Both the position numbers and the translations under genes were made by a program. This document shows positions 1 to 8,268 of a stretch of DNA of 33,148 nucleotides, in pieces. Below the pieces are notes generated by a model that saw nothing but the letters and a program-made list of their open reading frames with translations, was not told the origin of the DNA and did no database searches. Numbering within the stretch: position 1 is the stretch's first letter; each line of letters begins with the position of its first letter. Origin of the DNA: Candolleomyces eurysporus (lineage: Eukaryota; Basidiomycota; Agaricomycetes; Agaricales; Psathyrellaceae); the NCBI GenBank assembly GCA_027579435.1, contig JANBPK010000996.1:1-33148 (forward strand). Direction: 5' to 3'.

Positions 1-959
1 CGGTAGTTGACTGGACGCCAGAAGAAGGACAGCTCGCGAGGCCATTCGAATGCTCTCGACGTGCTTTACGCGAGCATCCTGTCAGCTGCGAAAGAGTCGT
101 ATGAGGCCGTGCGGATCACGCATCGAGGGCGCAATTTTTTGCTTCTTCTCAGGGCTTATCAATTCAATTCTGACGCTCGCGTCNGCGTCGGTGGNCCCCA
201 CGACTTCGACGAGATCCTCAACCTAGAAAGAAATGGCCATGAAGTCCTTGCTTCCGACTTACACTCTCTTGTCGTATTTCATCAGTTACCTGACTTATCG
301 ATGACCATAATGCGTTTCTATCACCGGTCGTTCTCTGAATTCTTGGATAGCGAAACCCGTTCCAAGAACTTGTTCATCACGGAACTCCAGGTTAGAGCAT
401 ACATTTCGGAGACCGCTGTGCAAAGAATCACTCGAGTTTCCTCAAACCCCGGTGAGTCAATTAAAACATCCGCGATGTCTGTGTTCACCTATTCTTTAGG
501 CAGTACCTGTGCAACTCCACGCAGTATGCGTTTGGGGGTTTCAGTGATCGCCCTCGTGTTGTTTTCCGATAAAGGCAATTTACTCAGTGGTCAACAAATC
601 CTTGCCTTAGCCCACAATGGCGAGGCATGGACAAAGTTTGATCAACTCATTCAAGAGGCACTTATGAATTTAGGCTGGGAATCAGAGATCCTGGCAATGG
701 TATCTGTTATTATGCGACGATTGAAAGTAAGCCCATCATCTTGGATACAAGGAAGCTCGCTGATTGTCTTCCTTCGTTACCTGTGCAGAATGAACTCAAC
801 GAACCCGGATTGGCAGATGCCCTAAAACCTTACTACAACAAATGGAGGGAGCTCTTTAAGATCCCTATAGTGGAAACAGGGAGTGAGTTCCTCCTCAGCA
901 AGGTGCCGCCGGAGGAACCGGAAGAAGGAGGAAGGGCAAGAGCCCCAGGAGGAGTCTGA
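1..959 (+). pseudogene. NLR1: 3' part of a NACHT NTPase gene, cut by the window start
   Basis: This is the C-terminal third of the NACHT (NLR-like) protein repeated through the window. The readable part covers the helical region after the NTPase domain, with the family landmarks ALDVLYASIL, RGRNFLLLLRA, ERNGHEVLASDLHSLVV and FYHRSFSEFLDS. An intron at 727-788 (gtaagc to gtgcag, 62 nt) joins exon 2 to exon 3. Exon 3 encodes NELNEPGLADALKPYYNKW and an acidic, Pro-rich tail ending at the TGA at 957-959. Compared with the other copies there is one extra T near position 51, so the first 50 bases are out of frame, and Ns stand at 184 and 195. Either this copy is decayed or the contig end is poor. 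The NACHT part lies outside the window, so its integrity cannot be judged. The gene family is certain, the functional state is not. Confidence 0.7.
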
Positions 960-1132
960 TTCCTCAGCTCACGAGGTGTTACCCTAAATTTGTCTTTATA
1001 ATCGAACTCTTTAATACATGCATTTTATATGCGGGTTCCGAAGTTCCTGAGTAATTTAGAGTGCTGTCTGGCTACGTCCAGAACTGAGTAGAGGTTGCCC
1101 GTCGCAGACCTTCTAGAGCCTTGAGTGATGAC
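960..1132 (+). other. 3' flank of NLR1, conserved in all NLR copies
   Basis: After the stop codon an A/T-rich stretch (tttataatcgaac) and a block reading gtgctgtctggctacgtcc follow. Both recur at the same distance behind NLR2, NLR3, NLR4, NLR5 and NLR6. This is probably the NLR 3' UTR. It meets the 3' end of the minus-strand family X relic tail to tail. No poly(A) signal can be fixed with certainty. Confidence 0.45.
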
Positions 1133-1166
1133 GGTAAGCTGCGATCATCGGTAAGCTGCGATCATC
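1133..1166. repeat. 17-bp perfect tandem duplication
   Basis: The sequence ggtaagctgcgatcatc occurs twice in direct tandem. The equivalent place behind the other NLR genes has it once. It lies just beyond the conserved stop of the minus-strand family X relic. It looks like a replication-slippage event specific to this copy. Confidence 0.8.
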
Positions 1167-1560
1167 GGTATTCTGCATCGATTGCTGCCCAACTGACCTT
1201 GCCTGTGACGACTGCACCTGGGGTTTTCACTACTTTCACCACCTTTGTCATTGCCTTCGCCTTTCCCCACTCGGCGGGTCCGTCTCCATCTGCCACCAAA
1301 CGGAAGGACGCGCAGAGCAGAGTATAGCTCGCCTACCACTGCTACAAGTAAGCCGTAGAGCCCAGAAGGATGGAGGAAGTAAACAACCGAGTTGTATTGC
1401 GTACATGAACCTCAAGAACATAAACCTGTAAATGAATAGAGGAAGGCCATGCTGAACGCGAGATTCTTCGTGGCCAAAACACGAGTCCGCAGTCACATCC
1501 CCAACGCCATTCTGCATCCTGGTCCACCATTCCAGAATCCTAAGGTTTCAGAATGGCCGC
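1150..1560 (-). pseudogene. Family X relic, copy A (unidentified minus-strand gene)
   Basis: I do not recognise this gene. Reading on the minus strand, a micro-exon with VYVLEVH can be joined, across an intron of about 70 nt, to an open exon that contains RLVADGDGPAEWGKAKA and ends in GKVSWAAIDAEYR and a TGA. The same C-terminal end, with synonymous and conservative differences, occurs behind NLR3, NLR4 and NLR5, which argues that it once coded on this strand. The part upstream of about 1430 differs from copies D and E but matches the one behind NLR6 (25485-25721), so the 5' half was replaced. The copy is incomplete and is called a relic. The plus-strand reading frame over the same bases is considered a shadow. 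Confidence 0.4.
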
Positions 1561-1699
1561 ATTCGCCGGTATGTTTACCACATACTGATCTTGATTGTGT
1601 ATGATCGATGAAGCCCATCTATTGAATGGAGCTGCGTAAATACTCAAGAATTTCCGATGAGCGTATAAAAAGCGTACGACGATCTGACTCCCAAATGCC

Positions 1700-2133
1700 T
1701 CCCCAAACAGCCAGAGAATCGCGCCCAGGTCTTAGTTTGATATCACTCACATTCGAACTGGAGGAGCTGACTGAGGTTCAAATAACGCAGTTGGCGCCAA
1801 GCAATAGGAATAGTAAGTTGCAGACACGGTAGGACTACTCCTAAATTTCAATTCCAAAAGAACGGAGTTTCCTTATTCATCCTTCGGCGGAATAATGTCG
1901 AAGGCGGCGACAATCGACGAAGAGAGAGCGAAGATCGCATCATTGCTAAAATGGCGACCATGGCAAATCCTTCCAGTAAACGTTGAGTTAGGCGGAGAAT
2001 GGTTGAAAGTGAGTCCCATTGCTTACCGACGTCCATACCCAAACGCAGCGTACTTTGAGTCTGGAACTGAGCGGTCTATCTTCCCATCTGTCAAATATCG
2101 CTCGGGGACGAATTCAAATGGGTAGTGCGACAT
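1700..2133 (-). pseudogene. Relic of cytochrome P450 3' exons fused to the YIF1 start codon
   Basis: Reading on the minus strand, an ATG at 2133 encodes MSHYP, the first residues of the YIF1-like gene seen at 7786. It runs directly and in frame into FEFVPERYL, the PERF region of the P450 at 25767-27739. The P450 haem exon follows (AAFGYGRR), then an intron at 1970-2026 and the Cys-pocket exon. The copy is dead: the pocket reads ICHGR instead of ICPGR, a stop follows KDE, and the last exon has a 4-nt insertion. Compared with the copies behind NLR2 and NLR4 everything between the YIF1 N-terminus and the P450 middle (about 1.45 kb) has been deleted. Confidence 0.7.
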
Positions 2134-2427
2134 TGTTCTTCTTGTTGTTGGATATTCGGATTCTTTTGGTATGGGTTCGTGTGGGTGTGTGCTTGGACTG
2201 AGGACCAGCATGCACTCTCTAAAGGATTCAAAGGCTGGTCGTTTGATGTCATCCCGTTGGTGATTTGATGTCATTGTCCGTGACACGCCGATGCTGTCTG
2301 GCGCGCTCAAGGCCGCTGGCTTTGGAAATAAACACGAACAGAGTCGAACAGACGCCCGTCCTTCGAGATTAACCAAGAACTCACCCAGAATCGCGATTGG
2401 ATAAAGACTACGGCTAATTCTGCTCAC
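2134..2427. repeat. Leader repeat between YIF1 start and NLR2 promoter (copy 1 of 3)
   Basis: This block (ggattcttttggtat, aaggattcaaaggctggtcg, gacacgccgatgctgtctgg, cgaacagacgcccgt) recurs at 7787-8061 and, less complete, at 17872-18057. In each case it stands between the 5' end of the YIF1-like relic on the minus strand and an NLR gene on the plus strand. It is probably the old 5' UTR and promoter of YIF1, now the far upstream region of the NLR gene. Confidence 0.65.
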
Positions 2428-2621
2428 TTTCTATGGAAATGCATTTCGCTAGAATCTCCGAGGTTATTTCCACCTCCTGCAGTTCCAACTCCTCCACTCT
2501 ATGGGTGCCTAGGTAGGCGCTGGGGGAAAGCGGTGTTCAGGGACCGAGCGTGGGTACATCGTGGCCTCATGTCTGCCTCGATGGCACTCAGCGAGTCCTT
2601 GCTCTTCCCCGCGTCACCACG
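2428..2621 (+). promoter_or_regulatory. Conserved NLR2 upstream block (promoter / 5' UTR)
   Basis: The bases from cactttctatggaaatgcat to the ATG at 2622 are conserved in front of NLR3, NLR4 and NLR5, and partly NLR6. Two islands stand out: catttcgct and agggaccgagcgtgggtac, the second about 75-80 bases before the start codon. The context at the ATG (ccacgATGG) is a good eukaryotic start context. No clear TATA box was found. Confidence 0.5.
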
Positions 2622-4964
2622 ATGGCCTCAAGTTCGAAAGCCACGAAAATAGAGCACTTCAGATCTAGGCTTCAACGCTTCTTCTCCTCGTCATCCAGTG
2701 CACGAGATGACCGAGACGGCGAGCCTATCGCTCAAGATCTACAGGCCCCTGTCCAGGAGCCGTCCTTGTCAGACAACTTGAAAGCACCTACACCATCTTC
2801 AACAGAGGAACCTCGTGCGCCCGTTGTGGGTACTCAACGACAATACATTGCCGGAGCAACCGCCGAGAATGTGGCCTCATCCACCGGAGCATCAGCATCC
2901 TCGTCGATGTTCTCGAGGGCGCACGACTTCAGCATCGGGAACATTCAGATAGACTCGTCCCAGCATGTCCAGCATGTGCATAATGCTCAAGATAAATCGA
3001 TAGACGGTTTGTGCATCGGACATTCTTTGACCATTTCATCCGCTGACCCTATGTCGCTAAAGGTTGGAAGATGCTTTTAGACAACATGGCCCCGAATGCT
3101 TTCTATAATTCGGCAGCGAGGTTTGACCCTCCGAAATGCGACGAAGATACTCGTGTCGAGGTGCTCAGCGAAATCACCGACTGGATCGGCGATCGGGAGA
3201 GTCCTACACGCTTGCTCTGTATGACCGGCGCTGCAGGAGCAGGCAAGTCGGCCTTGCAGCAGACCATCGCCGAACGCTGTGCCCACTCGGGAATCCTAGG
3301 GTGTGCAGTCTTCTTCTCTTCCCAAGACCCCACGCGAAACAATNTATCCCACATNGTACCGACTATCGCGTTTCAATTAGGACAGCACGATCCTACGCTC
3401 CAGGACTATATCCGGAAAGCTATCGAGAAGGACCCTCCCATCTTCACCAGAACCATTCAAACTCAGATGGATACCCTCGTCGTCGACCCATTCAAACGGC
3501 TTCAGGCGAATGTCGATTTCGACGCCGGCAGTTTCCCGCACGCCATGCTTATCGACGGCCTCGACGAATGTGCCGGCGAAGAACGACAAGCAGAGCTGCT
3601 CTCCACCATCAAACATTGTCTCCTCGACAACGATCTCCCCTTTCGCATTTTTATCGCCAGTAGACCAGAATGGGCCATTCGCAGTGCGCTGAACGCGGAA
3701 ACCCGCGGCTACCTCCACCCATTGGCGTATCATATTCAGCTCAGCGATAAATATGACGCGACGAAAGATATACGTCGCTACTTGTGGAGGCGTCTTCAAG
3801 ACATCGGAAGTCGAAGCTACGACCCTCGAGCGCGATCCAAGTCATGGCCCCGTGTGGAAGACATCGAGAAGCTGGTTTTGGCTGCATCCGGGCAGTTCGT
3901 GTACGCGGCGACGGTTGTCAAATATGTCTCGGAGCGCCGAAGTTCTCCGGTGGATAGGCTCCAGACGGTGGTTAACTGGACGCCAGAAGAAGGACAGCTA
4001 GCGAGGCCATTCGAAGCTCTCGACGTGCTTTACGCGAGCATCTTGTCCGCCGCGAAAGAGTCGTACGAGGCCGTCGACACGCATCGAGGCCGCAACTTTC
4101 TACTGCTTCTCAGGGCTCATCAAATCAATTCTGACACTCGCGTCGGCGCCGGGTGGNCCCCTACGGATTCGACAAGATCCTCGACCTAGAAATGGATGCC
4201 CATGAAGTCCTTGTTTCTGACTTACACTCTCTTGTCGTATTTAATCAGGCGCTTGACCAGCAGTTAGCGCACATNAAAATGCATTTCTATCACCGGTCGT
4301 TCTNTGAATTCTTGGATAGCNAANCNCGTTCCAAGAACTTGTTCATCACNGAANTCCAGGTTAAAGCGTACGTTTNGGAGACCACTNTGCAAANAATCAA
4401 TCGGATTTCCTTAGAGCCCAGTGAGTCAATCAAAACATTTGCAATGCCTGTGTTCANCTATTCTTTAGGCAGTACCTTTGCAACTCCACACAGTATGCCC
4501 TATNGGCTTTCANTGGTCACCCTCGCGTTGTATTCCGATAAAGGCAATTTACTCAGTGGTCAACAAATCNTTGCCTTAGCCCACAATNGTGNGGCATGGA
4601 AAATGNTTGATCAACTCATNCAAGNGACACNTGTGACTTTANGCTGGGAATCAGNGATCCTGNCAATGATANCTGTTATTATNCGACGATTGAAAGTAAG
4701 CCCATCATCTTGGATACAANGAAGCTCGCTGATTGTCTTCCTTCNCTACCTGTGCAGAANGAACTCNATNAACCCGGATTGGCAGATGCCATGAAATCTN
4801 ACTNCAACAAATGGAGGAAGCNCATTCAGACATATTNCNTGGAGAATGACTTAAGGNGCTTCCTCAGTNATCTGCCGCCGGAGGAACCGNAAGAAGNAGG
4901 NNGCNAGGAAGNGCAAGGNCCCCAGGAGNAGTCCGATTCCTCAGCTCACGTGGTGTTACGCTAA
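2622..4964 (+). pseudogene. NLR2: NACHT NTPase with one frameshift
   Basis: Three exons can be modelled: 2622-3006, 3063 to 4695 and 4758-4964, with introns 3007-3062 (56 nt) and 4696-4757 (62 nt). Exon 1 gives 128 residues starting MASSSK, Ser-rich, ending with SIGNIQIDSSQHVQHVHN. Exon 2 carries the Walker A motif GAAGAGKSA, Walker B LIDGLDEC and the sensor FIASRPEW, so ATP/GTP binding and oligomerisation as a STAND protein are expected from the family. A single base is missing at the G/C run around 4157 (where an N stands), which throws the downstream half out of frame. The frame is otherwise open to the tail in exon 3. Many isolated Ns lie in 4157-4964. Either a true pseudogene or an assembly error. 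From 2938 to about 4000 the DNA is almost identical to NLR6. Confidence 0.75.
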
Positions 4965-5255
4965 ATTTACCCTTATAATCGAACCNTTGAATTCGTGCAT
5001 TNTACGTGCGGNTTCCGAAGTTCTCGAGCGATTTAGAGTACTGTCTAGCTACGNCCAGAACGAAGTAGAGGTTCCCTGTTTCGAACCGTCTTAAAGCTTG
5101 AGCGATGACTGTAAGCTACAACCATTGGTATTCAGCATCGATTAGTGTCCAAATTAACTTGGCGCCACCCACTACGATTGCACCTGGCGCTTTGGCTACC
5201 TGGCTGAGCAAGTGGGGCGGCCTGTAATTCACTCTCAGACTTTTGGGGCAATCGT
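4965..5255 (-). pseudogene. NLR2 3' flank and shortened family X relic, copy B
   Basis: After the conserved NLR 3' flank (4965-5090) the minus strand holds the C-terminal region of family X (about 5090-5195). It is joined directly to a piece of its 5' exon (about 5196-5255, matching 15345-15400), so the middle of the gene is deleted. No open frame of useful length remains. Single Ns occur. I do not know the function of family X. Confidence 0.4.
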
Positions 5256-5345
5256 CGGCGCAAAGAGGGAGACTGGGAGGAATGGGAAGAGCCCCAGGAA
5301 GAGTCAGATTTTCAACTCACAAAGTGTTACCCTACGTTTATCTTC
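5256..5345 (+). pseudogene. Extra NLR exon 3 tail fragment (B1)
   Basis: A short stretch resembling the last 25-30 codons of NLR exon 3 (gagactgggaggaatgggaagagccccaggaagagtcaga in sense) followed by the typical NLR 3' flank. It has no NACHT exon in front of it. The same fragment occurs behind NLR4 (15390-15470) and NLR6 (25002-25080). Confidence 0.5.
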
Positions 5346-5439
5346 ATAATAGAACCCTTTTATTCGTAAATTTCATCTGCGGGTTCAGTCCTCCAGCAAG
5401 TTAAAGTGCTATCTGGCTACGTCTAGAAGTGAGTAGAAG

Positions 5440-5756
5440 TTGTCCCTCGTAGATCTTTTCTGGAGCTTGAACGACGATGGTGCCCTGTAATCATTTGTAC
5501 GCTGCATCTGTTACTTTCCACTTTACCTTAAATGTCATGACTACNTACCTTTTGTGCCGAACAAACTCAAAGAAGTCGGATTGGCGGATGTTTTGAAACG
5601 GTACTACGGCANATGGAGGAATCTCGTCAAGAACCTTTTCGTGAAGCAGAAGAGGGAGGACCTCTGGTTTCTGCTGCCAGAGGAAACGGAAGAGAGAGAA
5701 AGGGAAGAGTCTCAAGAGGAGTCAGGTTCCTCAGCTCACTCATTGTTATACTTTTC
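5440..5756 (+). pseudogene. Second orphan NLR exon 3 (B2) with a family X end in front
   Basis: Positions 5546-5756 encode, on the plus strand, NKLKEVGLADVLKRYYG and then a WRNLVKN segment and an acidic tail, clearly homologous to NLR exon 3 but diverged. The intron acceptor in front is lost. Just upstream (5440-5545, minus strand) stands another copy of the family X C-terminus, here ending KWKVTDAAYK and stop. The pair [X end, NLR tail] therefore occurs twice behind NLR2, as it does behind NLR4. Confidence 0.55.
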
Positions 5757-5866
5757 TCTTTGTAATTTCATTCGTGTATCTCATCTGTAGGTTAAGTCCT
5801 CCAGCAAGTCAGAGTGCTATCCGGCTGTGTACAGACTCTGGAACTGAGTAACCCCCAAAAATTTCC

Positions 5867-6321
5867 CTAAACGACCAGAGATTCGCACCCAGGTCTTAGT
5901 TTGATATTACATTCAAATGGGAGGAGCTGACTGAAGTTCAAACAATGCGATTAGTGGTAAGCAATATAGATAGTAAGTTGCATACGCACGGCGCGGTAGG
6001 ATGANNCNTAAATTTCAATTCCAAGTGAACAGGGTTCCTACTCCATCCTTCGGCTGTGCAATGTCGAAGGTAGCGAAAATCGGCAAAGCAAGAGTGAAGA
6101 TTGCGTCATTACTGAAATGGCGACCAGGGCAAATCTTCCCACTAGAGCTANATTAGGCGGAGAAGGAGTAAAATAGAGGCCCATNGCTTACCGACGTCCA
6201 TGNCCAAACGCAGNGTACTCTGAGTCTGGAACTGAGCGGCCTATCTTCCCATCTTTCANATATTGCTCGGGGACNAATTCAAACGGGCNCTCANACACTT
6301 CAGGGTCATGTATCATTGCCC
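5867..6321 (-). pseudogene. Relic of the last three P450 exons (copy B)
   Basis: On the minus strand the sequence starts exactly at the P450 exon that begins AMIHDPEV. It continues through PEQY and the FG-GRR haem motif, has an intron with gtaagc, then ICPGRHFSNDAIF, and ends with an intact last exon QLLPFECNIKLRPG to a TAG at 5867-5869. The six upstream exons present in the full gene at 25767-27739 are missing. In their place stands the 3' end of a YIF1-like gene. Single Ns interrupt it. It cannot make a functional P450 without the N-terminal anchor, I helix and ExxR motif. Confidence 0.75.
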
Positions 6322-6333
6322 TCCTATCCTGTG

Positions 6334-7786
6334 CTAGGCAGTAGGCAACCTNACCAACGCCGCCATATACACGATCTGCGAAACAGCCTCCAAGAACAAG
6401 AACGTAATCTTGCTTCTCTTCTGTGCGGGATTGACAGNAGCAGTCGTCGTCGCACCGCTACTGCTCNATATNGAAATCGACGGNTCAGGTAGGACGACNG
6501 AGCGGAGGGATCTNAACTGTANCACAAAGAACACGTTGTCAGCATCATGTATCATAGAGAGAACAGAGAGGAGAACACTGAACCCACCAAGAAAAACGCA
6601 TTCGCTAAAAACGCATAAACANANACNACAGTCCACAGCGCCCCTCCAATCCCAACAANGCCCGCCGCNATCGCGAANNTCACNCCGACAAACTTGTACC
6701 CCGAATACGCGAAGATATCGACAAACTGGCTGCTGCCCTGAATGTTGATGATGTAGTACCCCAGCTTGACGAACAGAAAGTCAAAGAGGACGACGAGCGT
6801 GGCGCGGGAGGCGCTCTCGCCAAGGATTTACGGGCGGAAGCCGGGTCCGCTGAGGCCTGCGTGCAGGCCCGTGAGGAGGATGTAGGTTACGATCGCCATA
6901 GCTGTTCAAGAAGCAAGCAAACGAGTTAACGAGNANAGNNAGTNANAGGTGGNTGAGANGTAGATNGNNCGACGTACCAGGGATGTACANGTCTGGACTG
7001 TTAATGTCGTNTNGNGGNGGCTGNCATTCGTGTTGNCCGTGCTCNGTCCGNNNTGTCCGTCTCGCCNANGGTTTNTGNAGCCAANGGAAGAGCACGAGCT
7101 CGATCTTGTGCATCACGTATGANTTGGAGACGTTGNAGTGGTGTTTCACGGTCATCGAGGGGAAGATAACTCCGGACTATAGTTAATGGAAAATGTCGGT
7201 CATTAAGAGAGCTTATTCTCTGATTCAAAAGCGAAAGGAAGGGTCGGTAGTCGAGCAGGTGCATGGCGCCCAATATAAACGATCAAATATCCATCCGTCC
7301 TCGCAACCCGTCCCAAAGAAAGAAACAACTAAAACCGACACTCACATTCTTCTGAACAAAATTCTCCCCAGCCTGAACCCCACTCTGCCCAAGCTGCATC
7401 CCATGCTGCGCAGTAGCATCATTAATCCCCAAGCCCCAAAGTCAGGCTGGAACGCCGCCCCCGTACGGTCCCTGCTCTCCCCGCTGCTGCGGGTGTTGCG
7501 GACCTCCCCCGATGCTGCCCTGAGGCACCGCGTACTGGCCCCCTTGTTGTTGCGGAGGCATATGGTTGTACGAAGGAGCCTGGAACGCCCCGGCGTACGC
7601 AGGGACATACGGAGGTCCGCCTGGCTTGCCGGCGGCGTGGCCTTGGGGTGGCTGCTGCTCTGGGGCGGGCGACGACAAGTATTTGCAGTACCCCTGTGGA
7701 GAGGAGAGGGTGGAGGGAGGTTCGGGGATGTAGGCTGGGACCGGGTGGCGGAGGGGCGGAGGTGACTGCGAGGGGTAGTGTGACAT
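6334..7786 (-). pseudogene. YIF1: YIF1-like ER-Golgi membrane protein gene, degraded copy B
   Basis: Yif1/Hrf1 proteins are multi-pass membrane proteins of ER-Golgi vesicles that bind Yip1 and Rab GTPases. The minus strand starts MSHYPSQSPPPLRHP at 7786, with a Pro/Gln-rich cytosolic N-terminus (PPYVPAYAGAF, PPQQQGGQYAVPQGS). It then has FGAWG, GMQLGQSGVQAGENFVQKN, DINSPDLYIPG (the family's conserved pre-membrane motif), and hydrophobic segments to a C-terminus FLEAVSQIVYMAAL and a TAG at 6334. Introns with GT-AG borders are visible after LYIP and after ECVFLG. The copy has frameshifts near 7433-7450, and many Ns between 6460 and 7130 blur the rest. An intact YIF1 must lie elsewhere, since its role in ER-Golgi traffic is basic. 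Identification rests on remembered family motifs. Confidence 0.65.
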
Positions 7787-8061
7787 CTATTGCTGTTCTT
7801 GGATACTTGGATTCTTTTGGTATCGGTGAGTGTGAGCCTGGACTGAGGACCAGCCTGCACTCTCTAGGGGATTCAAAGGCTGGTCGTTTGGTGTCGTGTC
7901 GGTGGTGATTTGATGTCAGTGACACGCCGATGCTGTCTGGCGCGCTGGAGGGCGTTGGCTTTGGGAACAAACACGAACAAAGTCGAACAGACGCCCGTTC
8001 TTCGAGATTAAGCCAGAACTCATCCAGGATTGCAATTGGATGAAGACTAAGGCTAAGTCCT
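7787..8061. repeat. Leader repeat between YIF1 copy B and NLR3 (copy 2 of 3)
   Basis: Homologous to 2134-2427: the same order of short conserved blocks, including gattcaaaggctggtcg and the cgaacagacgcccgttcttcg stretch. It lies head to head between the YIF1 ATG at 7786 and the NLR3 promoter, so it may once have served both genes. Confidence 0.65.
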
Positions 8062-8268
8062 ATCACTTTCCATGGAAACGCATTTCGCTAGAATGGCAGA
8101 GGTCATTTCCAACTCCCGCAGTTCCAACTGCTCCACTCTCTGGCGCTATGGGTGTCTAGGTAAGCGCTGGGGGAAAGCGGTGCTCAGGGACCGAGCGTGG
8201 GTACATCGTGGCCTCATGGCTGCCTCAACAGCATTCAGCCAGTCCTTGCTCTTCCACGCGTCACCACG
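8062..8268 (+). promoter_or_regulatory. Conserved NLR3 upstream block
   Basis: It begins with cactttccatggaaacgcat and carries the shared island agggaccgagcgtgggtac before the ATG at 8269. An open frame runs upstream of this ATG to a GTG at 8197, but this GTG is not a plausible start in a fungus. Residues from MASSSK on are conserved in every copy. Confidence 0.5.

Noticed and set aside
1133..1166. CRISPR-like or functional direct repeat
   Set aside because: Only two 17-bp units without spacers in a eukaryotic genome. A slippage duplication explains it.
2550..2621. Longer NLR starts (reading MGTSWPH... upstream of MASSSK)
   Set aside because: These frames begin with GTG in NLR2-NLR5, which is not a normal fungal start, and the extension is less conserved than the part from MASSSK on. 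The ATG at 2622 and its equivalents are used instead.
3136..3663. Arg-rich plus-strand frames in the +1 frame of exon 2 (MRRRYSCRGAQRN...)
   Set aside because: Present in several copies only because the DNA is nearly identical. The composition is that of a shifted frame.
3377..3799. 140-codon minus-strand frames opposite the NACHT core, repeated in NLR2, NLR5 and NLR6
   Set aside because: They are open because the sense strand is conserved and GC-rich. They lack introns, starts in common and any known domain, and they lie wholly inside the NACHT exon.
7193..7765. 190-codon plus-strand frame over the YIF1 region
   Set aside because: It is antisense to the Pro/Gln-rich YIF1 N-terminus and has no known domain.
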